Positions 53,847-60,194 of a stretch of 64,000 nucleotides of DNA are shown here, in pieces. The position numbers and the translations under genes are program-made. The DNA comes from Undibacterium cyanobacteriorum. GTDB taxonomy: Bacteria > Pseudomonadota > Gammaproteobacteria > Burkholderiales > Burkholderiaceae_D. The notes beneath the pieces were generated by a model. It saw only the letters and a program-made list of their open reading frames with translations. It did no database searches and was not told where the DNA came from. The stretch is from assembly GCF_031326225.1 (NCBI RefSeq), contig NZ_CP133720.1, positions 3,100,001 through 3,164,000 on the forward strand. Direction: 5' to 3'. The stretch's first letter is position 1, and every line of letters begins with the position of its first letter.

Positions 53847-54161
53847 TTACGAATTAATATGAATAATAAGTCCGTTAAGGGCAACCGTGACCAACACAAA
53901 AACTGGAGAGAGAAAGAGCATAAGGCGGGTCAATTTAAATCTAAACTTCACTTGATTCGGATAGGTCGCCTTGGGAAGATTTTTGTCAAATAAGATCTTT
54001 CCGACTGCCATCGAGTCGCTCATACCAAAACCACTTGTAAAGCCTAAACTTTCTGAATATTCCTTATCAAAATCTCTGATCCATGACAACAATCGTTTCG
54101 CATTGAAATAATAAATTGCGATGTAAATGGCAATCAATGTGATTACCTCTCGTGCATCCAT
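53847..54161 (-). CDS. Small hypothetical membrane protein
   Basis: A 104-residue protein with two hydrophobic helices (EVITLIAIYIAIYYFNA and LMLFLSPVFVLVTVALNGLII). The loop between them is polar, Gly/Ser-rich and basic. No family recognised. The coding region is isolated, and support is from the frame alone. Confidence 0.5.
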   Translation of the reverse strand: MDAREVITLIAIYIAIYYFNAKRLLSWIRDFDKEYSESLGFTSGFGMSDSMAVGKILFDKNLPKATYPNQVKFRFKLTRLMLFLSPVFVLVTVALNGLIIHINS

Positions 54162-54265
54162 ATTTGGCTCTCTTCCAAGTCTTTTGTTGTTTTCACTGAT
54201 ATGTCATTTTCTCTTTCCCCACTTAAAAAAACTAATTGTGGGGAGAGGTGAGTGTAGCTCGCCTC

Positions 54266-54294
54266 GGTACGTTTAAAACAAAGCGTCATCGTAC
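54266..54294. repeat. Diverged copy of the REP-like family
   Basis: GGTACGTTT...AGCGTCATCGTAC retains the outer arms and the AGCGT centre but has several substitutions. Confidence 0.45.
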
Positions 54295-54413
54295 AAATTT
54301 TCATCGTCGACATACGACGTCAGTTCAGCGCACGACAGAAGCGCATCGTGACAAAAATTAGACATCGATCATTTCCCTCAAATCGATCCGTTGCGATCAG
54401 ATCTGAATACATA

Positions 54414-54446
54414 CGTACGATTACGCTGCGTTCCGATCGTATTTAC
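54414..54446. repeat. REP-like palindrome family, copy 3 (reverse orientation)
   Basis: CGTACGATTACGCTGCG then TTCCGATCGTATTTAC, the reverse complement of the family consensus with two changes. Confidence 0.8.
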
Positions 54447-54462
54447 ACACATAAGTTATGTC

Positions 54463-54990
54463 TTAAGGCGTCGCCCACGTTAGGTTCTCGACCGATTTCG
54501 CAAAGCTATCGGTGAGTTCGCTATAAGGAGTCTTATTCGGCCCCTTGAGCAATACGATCAAACGATAGCCTGAATTTTCGACGGAGTAGCTAACGGCTCG
54601 CAAACCATTGGGCAAGATACCTTCAAAGCGACCACCAGCAACACCACCAATGCTCGTTTGCGTTGCATCTTTTCGAGTCAAATCTTTGTTAAATGGATTT
54701 CCAATTTTGACGGCGGAATCCAAGGCATCGAATGGTTTGTCGCTTACTTCAACGGCAGTCCAAGACAAGATAAATACCGCGCGAGGCATGTCGTTCGCTT
54801 TTGTGAAGACAATAATACCGGAGGGCTTACCAGTAACTTTATCCGGCTTTTCGTCACGTTCGAGTATTTTTAAACCATCTGGGACTTCGAAAGTACCAAT
54901 CGCAGTTTTGATAGTTTCAGCCTGCACGCTGGTTGCCAACAGCGACAAACTGAGGAGTAGCGGTGCAAATAGGGTAAAGTGTTTTTTCAT
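54463..54990 (-). CDS. Hypothetical exported protein
   Basis: A 175-residue secreted protein of unknown function. The signal peptide is MKKHFTLFAPLLLSLSLLATSVQA. The mature part has strands such as IKTAIGTFEVPDGLKIL, SGIIVFTKANDMPRAVFILSW and GYRLIVLLKGPNKTPYSELTDSFAKSVENL. It resembles a lipocalin-like or DUF domain in composition only. A GAGATGAT site precedes the ATG. Confidence 0.6.
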   Translation of the reverse strand: MKKHFTLFAPLLLSLSLLATSVQAETIKTAIGTFEVPDGLKILERDEKPDKVTGKPSGIIVFTKANDMPRAVFILSWTAVEVSDKPFDALDSAVKIGNPFNKDLTRKDATQTSIGGVAGGRFEGILPNGLRAVSYSVENSGYRLIVLLKGPNKTPYSELTDSFAKSVENLTWATP

Positions 54991-55088
54991 ATCATCTCAA
55001 AAAAAATAGCACAACAGTTACACATAAAACTCAATCATTCGACATAAACGCCTGGCTCGCACAAACGCACTTAGAACGATCGATCTTT

Positions 55089-55847
55089 TCAGCCACAGTC
55101 TTCATCGGCACACACCATCGTCTCCCAGCCATCATAATCTCCACCATATTGCCGACTAGCGCGGGCCAATTTCAAAGTGATGGTATTCATAGATCGATAA
55201 TCTGGCAAACCTGTATGGGACAAACGTACCGAATAACGAATCCCTTCTTCATTTTGAATTTCACCAAATTCGATCTGTTCAAAATCAGACTTCACCGAAT
55301 TGACAAATGCGTCTCGCTGATCACAAGAGTCAAAATAGGCCCAATGATCAATGTGTCGAGGTGTTGTGAGTGAATCCCCCTTCTCCTTCAAAAGCTCATG
55401 CACTCGCATATCTTTGATCACCCGCCAATCGTCCTCAGTCGGATACAACTCATTCCAATAGCGTACGCGTTCCAAATCCAGTTCATAGATCAATTCAATT
55501 TGATGGCCATGTATCTTCGATGCCTCTGAAGCAATTTCCTCACTACGCAGCTGGTCGAGAGAAGTGTAAAAATAAAAGTAGCGATATCCATTACTTGTTA
55601 TACGACCGATTTGAACGCCCTGATCTGCGCCGAAGGAGTGGCACAGAAAGTCTTCAACGTCGTTCAGCTTCGCAAACTCTTCTGCCACCGGAAAACCACT
55701 TTCGTTAGAATCCAATAGGCTCACTCGAAATCCAGCAAAATTGGCATGATTGAGCTGCTCAAATTCCTTTGAAATTCCATGATCGTAGGAGATGAAGGCC
55801 GGCTTATCTCCCATCGTGCACGGAAAATTTTCCCAATAGTCACTCAT
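55089..55847 (-). CDS. DUF695 plus RraB-like two-domain protein
   Basis: A 252-residue cytoplasmic protein. The N-terminal half (YWENFPCTMGDKPAFISYDHGI, then IGRITSNGYRYFYFYTSLDQL) resembles DUF695. The C-terminal half (WAYFDSCDQRDAFVNSVKSDFEQIEFGEI..YSVRLSHTGLP...ITLKLARASRQYGGDYDGWETMV) resembles RraB, the protein inhibitor of RNase E. The combination occurs in other bacteria and is often called a ribonuclease E inhibitor or DUF695 protein; its target is not established. Confidence 0.78.
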   Translation of the reverse strand: MSDYWENFPCTMGDKPAFISYDHGISKEFEQLNHANFAGFRVSLLDSNESGFPVAEEFAKLNDVEDFLCHSFGADQGVQIGRITSNGYRYFYFYTSLDQLRSEEIASEASKIHGHQIELIYELDLERVRYWNELYPTEDDWRVIKDMRVHELLKEKGDSLTTPRHIDHWAYFDSCDQRDAFVNSVKSDFEQIEFGEIQNEEGIRYSVRLSHTGLPDYRSMNTITLKLARASRQYGGDYDGWETMVCADEDCG

Positions 55848-56052
55848 TTACATTCACTTTCTCGTAACTAAAACCGTCAATACACGCTGCACTCAAAAAT
55901 TGGTAGCGGTACAAAATACTAAAAGACGAAAGACCTTGTTTACCAAACCACTCAATCAAGACTTCTTACACACTATCCAAAACGGCAGCAAAATCCACTT
56001 CAAGCCATTAACTTAGAGTCGGACGAGGCCTCAACTTTGCATCTCAAATATC

Positions 56053-56289
56053 TCAATCTAACGTAATCACAACATCAATCGCATTAGACTTATCAATTGA
56101 ATGACTTTCGTCGCGAAAATGTAAATGAAAAGGCGCACCATTGTTCACGGCAAGATGCTTTTCAACTCGTGAAAAGAAAGCGCACAGTTCCAATAACTCT
56201 TCTTTAGAACCTTGTAGATATGCCGTTTTACCTTCCATGGCTGGTGGTCCCTCTTCGTCAGAAAAAGAATTGCTTACATATAGATTCAT
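56053..56289 (-). CDS. Small protein, Imm32-like
   Basis: A 78-residue protein. GSKEELLELCAFFSRVEKHLAVNNGAPFHLHFRDE is like the small Imm32-type immunity proteins (a helix, then FHLHFRD). No toxin gene is next to it. An AAGGAA ribosome site supports translation. The immunity assignment is tentative. Confidence 0.58.
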   Translation of the reverse strand: MNLYVSNSFSDEEGPPAMEGKTAYLQGSKEELLELCAFFSRVEKHLAVNNGAPFHLHFRDESHSIDKSNAIDVVITLD

Positions 56290-56323
56290 AAGAGTTCCTT
56301 AGATTGGGTTGTTAGATTTTTGC

Positions 56324-56656
56324 TTAAGGCGAAGACCATAGCGTTTTATGAATTACCTTCCCACTGGCGTCGATGTCGACCGACCATGCGGTGAGATCCA
56401 GCATAAGCCTATTTTCATACCACCATCGCGTAGCGCATGGCGCTTCGCACCCTTTGCCATAGCGAGGAACACCAACGCCAGCCGATGTCCTTATTGCTGG
56501 GTGCCCCATCTTATCAACCAAAATTTCCTCAGAGTCGCCAAGCTCCACGGCTACAAAACCTGAACTCAATCGTGAGTTTATATAGAAGCATGTTGCAAGG
56601 TATATCAATGGAACCGTAAAGAATGCGGCTGTAAATGCGCGTCGATAATTTGGCAT
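56324..56656 (-). CDS. Hypothetical membrane-anchored protein
   Basis: A 110-residue protein with one N-terminal helix (AFFTVPLIYLATCFYI). The periplasmic part has GDSEEILVDKMGHPAIR, like the SmpA/OmlA-type sequence 'G-D-S-x-x-x-V-x-x-x-x-G-x-P', and a Cys pair (GCEAPC). It might adopt a BamE-like fold, but this is a guess. It lies 34 bases after the Imm32-like gene on the same strand in the opposite order, so it could be co-transcribed. Confidence 0.55.
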   Translation of the reverse strand: MPNYRRAFTAAFFTVPLIYLATCFYINSRLSSGFVAVELGDSEEILVDKMGHPAIRTSAGVGVPRYGKGCEAPCATRWWYENRLMLDLTAWSVDIDASGKVIHKTLWSSP

Positions 56657-56689
56657 GGATGAAGGTTCTGTACATGTTGTGTTTGCATG

Positions 56690-56722
56690 CGTACGATTAC
56701 GCTGCGCTCCAATCGTACCTAC
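56690..56722. repeat. REP-like palindrome family, copy 4 (reverse orientation)
   Basis: CGTACGATTACGCTGCGCTCC then AATCGTACCTAC. Its last three bases of interest, CTA on the plus strand (56719-56721), are the stop codon of the leftward gene 56719-57255. Confidence 0.88.
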
Positions 56723-57255
56723 ATGGGCTTGGTCTTATTTCTTACGAGTCGCCTGAGTTGGGCAATATCGAAAGCTGCTTCTCTAGCTGGGCGAGACAAA
56801 GTTGAAGCGGTAATTTGAAAGTTCAAATCAACGTTTTCGTCACCGGATGGTGTGTAGTAGAGAATCCACTGCGTCTTGAAAGTACGCGGATCGATTTTTT
56901 TACGCTGCGGACCATAAGGAATCCCCTTCCGACCTTTTACGCTACGCGCACAGGTACTATATGAGAGAACTTCGAAAAACTCTCCCACTTTCTTTGTTCC
57001 TTTAAAGACTTCATCGATCCTGAATTTCACTTTTTCTGCATCCAGTTTATAGTCAGGGAGGCTCTTTGTGGCGTACTTCACATCCTTCACTGAAATGATC
57101 GTCGCTAAGACAACGAATTTCGCCGCTTTAAAGTCTGAATACACCCTACGTTGAGTATCTTCCAAAGCTTCGGCTGGAAGCGGTTGGCATGCGAGTGCAA
57201 TGTGTGGAAATTGGCAAATAATCGCTAGAAAGAAGGTTCGAATAAGACTTTTCAT
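56719..57255 (-). CDS. Hypothetical exported protein
   Basis: A 178-residue secreted protein. Signal peptide MKSLIRTFFLAIICQFPHIALA is followed by a mature N-terminal Cys (CQPLPAEALEDTQRRV). The domain contains AKFVVLATIISVKDVKYATKS and FEVLSYSTCARSVKGRKG. No family recognised. Its last codon and stop lie at the boundary of a REP-like element, so the C terminus may have been changed by that element. Confidence 0.58.
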   Translation of the reverse strand: MKSLIRTFFLAIICQFPHIALACQPLPAEALEDTQRRVYSDFKAAKFVVLATIISVKDVKYATKSLPDYKLDAEKVKFRIDEVFKGTKKVGEFFEVLSYSTCARSVKGRKGIPYGPQRKKIDPRTFKTQWILYYTPSGDENVDLNFQITASTLSRPAREAAFDIAQLRRLVRNKTKPM

Positions 57256-57295
57256 TTAGGCAAAGACCGGCGATAATTTTTAGCGAACTTAGCAC

Positions 57296-57328
57296 GTAGG
57301 TACGATTGGAGCGCAGCGTAATCGTACG
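57296..57328. repeat. REP-like palindrome family, copy 5
   Basis: GTAGGTACGATTGGAGCGC then AGCGTAATCGTACG; this is the cleanest copy and lies between two leftward genes. Confidence 0.9.
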
Positions 57329-57368
57329 AATCGCAATCACCTGCTCGCCCTTTTCTTAGACAACCACA

Positions 57369-57770
57369 TCATTTCAACCCACGATTTACGCCACTTACCA
57401 CCAGCAACAAATGTGCGTCGATAAGTTGGGAGGGGTTAAGGTTTTGTACGTGTTGTGTTTCCATGCGTACGATTACGCTGCGCTCCAATCGCATATACGT
57501 TGGCTCATCAAAACGTTGACCGCAATTTTTGCATTTGTTTCGAGCAATCGCGCCATGAATCTTCAGTGGGCCTATGGCTCCTTGGTAGCTAACAGCCATT
57601 CCGCAATTAGGGCACTTCACCGACATGACGATCCGCGAACCAATAAAAACCCAAGCAATGAGTAATACTACGAATATCGTGTGCTCCGTCACAGCCCATA
57701 AGGCAATAATGCTCCACCCAGCCAAAAGAACCAGAAGTAACATCCTATAAAATTTCTTTTTGGCAGTCAT
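57369..57770 (-). CDS. Membrane protein with zinc ribbon; C terminus read through a REP-like element
   Basis: A 133-residue protein. Two N-terminal helices (KFYRMLLLVLLAGWSIIALWAV and TIFVVLLIAWVFIGSRIVM) precede a zinc-ribbon-like pattern (KCPNCGMAVSY..RNKCKNCGQRF). The last 45 residues or so start with YMRLERSVIVRMET, which is translated from a REP-like palindrome (57466-57499). The native C terminus probably ended just before it. The longer frame to 57797 begins at TTG; the ATG at 57770 is preferred. Confidence 0.55.
   Translation of the reverse strand: MTAKKKFYRMLLLVLLAGWSIIALWAVTEHTIFVVLLIAWVFIGSRIVMSVKCPNCGMAVSYQGAIGPLKIHGAIARNKCKNCGQRFDEPTYMRLERSVIVRMETQHVQNLNPSQLIDAHLLLVVSGVNRGLK
57466..57499. 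repeat. REP-like palindrome family, copy 6 (reverse orientation), inside a coding frame
   Basis: CGTACGATTACGCTGCGCTCC then AATCGCATATACG. It is in frame within the 57369-57770 gene and encodes part of its C terminus. Confidence 0.85.
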
Positions 57771-57839
57771 ATTTTTCAATCGAACAATCGATGTCAAGTA
57801 GGCGAATTCGTCTCAAAGCTATTGTATCAACGATCAAAG

Positions 57840-57855
57840 TCCAATCGTACCTACG
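57840..57855. repeat. Half copy of the REP-like family
   Basis: TCCAATCGTACCTACG matches one arm and flank of the family exactly; the other arm is absent. Confidence 0.55.
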
Positions 57856-58042
57856 CGGCTAAAAACCCATTTATACATTAAGTGAAACGTATATTTTTCC
57901 AAGCCCCCGCAATCCTACCAAATATGCGAAACAAAAACACAAAAAAATGCCCGAGCAAGTCGGGCTATTGGTTGTTCTCAATTCTAAATTTTTTCGCGAT
58001 TCCTAAGGGTACAGAGATTGATCGCGCGTGGGGCTTAAACGC

Positions 58043-58071
58043 CACTGGATTCCCGCCTTCGCGGGAATGAC
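58043..58071. repeat. REP-like palindrome GGATTCCCGC...GCGGGAATG, second copy
   Basis: It matches the element at 44044-44072, with one base different in the loop (TTC for TGC). Confidence 0.78.
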
Positions 58072-58217
58072 ATCAACTATAAAAATAGATCACCGACCGT
58101 GATGGTGGGGATCACTCGCATATCGTCCACAGTGCCCCTTCCCGGATATGAAGATCTGCACCGATACAAAGAAATGAACCCACCGCCGTCACTCAAACTC
58201 ATTCAAGCCAAGCTTAC

Positions 58218-60155
58218 TCAGGCATTAAATTCCTCAGTCATCACCTTACTACCAATCTTCACGTTTTTCAGTTGTAAGCCTTTGACGTTGTAGAGATACA
58301 TGGCTTGAGCTTGATTGACAGGGTCGCCGAAGTCGCAGTTTTCAATCACGACATTGCGCACTGGGAGAACGGGTGGCATTGGTTGTGGACCATTGTAATC
58401 AGAGGCGACGGGGCCGAGGATGACGATGGCTTGGTAGCAGGAATTTTGTCCAGTCTTAGATCTGACATTGCCGACGGTCACGTTGGAGATATAAACGTCG
58501 CGCACTTCTGGTGGGCGAATACGCACATTGTCGGCGACTGGTGCGTAATCGCAATCGAAGGTGACCACGGCGCCTGCGGCTGACGCCACCGTGCGTGAAG
58601 CGATGGGTGAGCCTGGTAGTGAGGCGTAGAATGAGGGGCTGGTTTGTACGCCATTTGGAATGTGGACATTGCGCACATAGAAATGACGCAAGTAACCGCC
58701 ACGGTTCAAATTCGTTTTCAGACGAATCGCGGTGTTCAGTGGATTGGTGGCCCAGTGTCGATTTTCGAACAACAGATTTTGTGCGTACACATGTTCGATG
58801 CCGCCGGCCATCTCGCTACCTAAAGTGACGGCGCCATGGCCGCTTTGCATGGTGCAATTTTGAATCACGATATTGCGTGAAGGACCGTATTGCGTATCAC
58901 GATTCTTGCCTGCTTTGATGGCGATGCAATCGTCGCCTGTATCAAAGGTGCAGGCATCGACTAGAACGTTGTCACAGGCTTCTGGATCAAAGCCGTCACT
59001 ATTGGGTCCATGGCTTTTCGCAAGCACTTTTCTAATTACGACATCGCGGCAATTGACAGGATGGTGCTGCCAGAATGGGGTATTAGTGACTTGATAGCCT
59101 TGCAGGAAAACACGGTCACAGCCTATCAGTTGTATCATCGGTGGGCGCAGATAGTGGCCGCGTCCAAACACACGTTTGGCCAAGGGCACACGGGCTTCGG
59201 ATAAAGCCGGCAAATAGGCGCCATCAGCGCGCCAACGATCGCCCTCACCTTGTATCAAAGCAGCTTCGTCATTGGCGATATTCACTACTTCCGACAAGGC
59301 CTTCGCGTTCAGAGGATTGACCGTATTCTCCGACATCTTGCCTGCTTTGTAGTTGGGCGTGCCATCTTGGCCGACAGAGTTAATCGTTTTCTGTTTGCCT
59401 TTCCAGGTCCACCAACAATCCCCCGCTTCATTGAACGGTACCCCGCCTTGGCCATCCAAAATACTGGTCCAATCTTCGCCGGTCAAAGCCACGTTGATTT
59501 GCCCAAACGCATACACCATCGGTGAGTAATTCAAACAGTCATTACTTTGCCAGCGTGAGATCACCAAACGACCATTGCCGCCGCAATCGACGCTACCATA
59601 TTTGGCGTAATCCTCTGGCTGATGACTGAAGTAGACATGCGCACCCGCTTGCAAATGCACATGTACATTCGAAAGTAAGACGATGGGACCGGCACAGTAC
59701 CAGTCGCCGCGTGGGATTAGGACACGTCCGCCACCGGCTTTGGCACAGGCTTGAATCGCCGCTGCAAATGCCGCATAACAATCATGACTACCGACGATGG
59801 GACTACTCAGCATGGCTTGTTCTTCATGCGAGATCCAAGCTTTGACAGGCACAACTTCACACGTCTTTGCGCCGAACTCGGTCACCAAAAAATCATGCTC
59901 AGGAAAACGCGGCGTCTGATTGAGTCTATCGATAATGGCTTGCGCCCGATTCCACGGATCTTGAGCGCTGTCCGTTTTGGTCTGCATGGCGAACGAAGGT
60001 AAGGCCATGGCCGCACCTGCTGCCGTCATGCCCAAAGCACCACTCTTCAGAAAACGACGGCGAGCATTTGCTGGGAGCGCTTGCTTTGCGCCTGTCTTTT
60101 GAGTAGAACGTTCTTCACCGTTGAATTTCGTCTTAGTTGATAAGCTTGAAGGCAT
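58218..60155 (-). CDS. Tat-exported GH28 family polygalacturonase
   Basis: Hydrolyses alpha-1,4-galacturonan in pectin outside the cytoplasm. A Tat signal with a twin Arg (RRRFLKSGALGM) leads to a right-handed beta-helix of about 580 residues. GH28 motifs are NSDGFDPEACDNVL, DTGDDCIAIKAGKNRD (catalytic Asp pair), SGHGAVTLGSE and AIRLKTN. The start at 60155 has GGAAGAAA before it and is preferred to the TTG at 60182. It follows the GH28-CE8 gene by about 40 bases and ends the operon. Confidence 0.92.
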   Translation of the reverse strand: MPSSLSTKTKFNGEERSTQKTGAKQALPANARRRFLKSGALGMTAAGAAMALPSFAMQTKTDSAQDPWNRAQAIIDRLNQTPRFPEHDFLVTEFGAKTCEVVPVKAWISHEEQAMLSSPIVGSHDCYAAFAAAIQACAKAGGGRVLIPRGDWYCAGPIVLLSNVHVHLQAGAHVYFSHQPEDYAKYGSVDCGGNGRLVISRWQSNDCLNYSPMVYAFGQINVALTGEDWTSILDGQGGVPFNEAGDCWWTWKGKQKTINSVGQDGTPNYKAGKMSENTVNPLNAKALSEVVNIANDEAALIQGEGDRWRADGAYLPALSEARVPLAKRVFGRGHYLRPPMIQLIGCDRVFLQGYQVTNTPFWQHHPVNCRDVVIRKVLAKSHGPNSDGFDPEACDNVLVDACTFDTGDDCIAIKAGKNRDTQYGPSRNIVIQNCTMQSGHGAVTLGSEMAGGIEHVYAQNLLFENRHWATNPLNTAIRLKTNLNRGGYLRHFYVRNVHIPNGVQTSPSFYASLPGSPIASRTVASAAGAVVTFDCDYAPVADNVRIRPPEVRDVYISNVTVGNVRSKTGQNSCYQAIVILGPVASDYNGPQPMPPVLPVRNVVIENCDFGDPVNQAQAMYLYNVKGLQLKNVKIGSKVMTEEFNA

Positions 60156-60194
60156 GATTTCTTCCATCTGGGTTTTGTTCAATTCTGTGAAACT

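Larger units (their letters stand above)
54162..54462. other. Intergenic stretch with two REP-like copies
   Basis: It contains a diverged copy (54266-54294) and a good copy (54414-54446) of the GTACGATT palindrome family. No gene. Confidence 0.6.
57798..58217. other. Intergenic region before the pectin genes
   Basis: It holds a half copy of the GTACGATT family (57840-57855) and a GGATTCCCGC-type palindrome at 58043-58071. No gene is supported. Confidence 0.55.

Noticed and set aside
49757..57855. CRISPR-like spacing of the 33-bp repeats
   Set aside because: Copies are hundreds to thousands of bases apart, occur in both orientations, and no cas gene is present.
57882..58070. 62-residue frame before the pectin genes
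   Set aside because: Its end is the GGATTCCCGC palindrome, and no ribosome site or family resemblance was seen.
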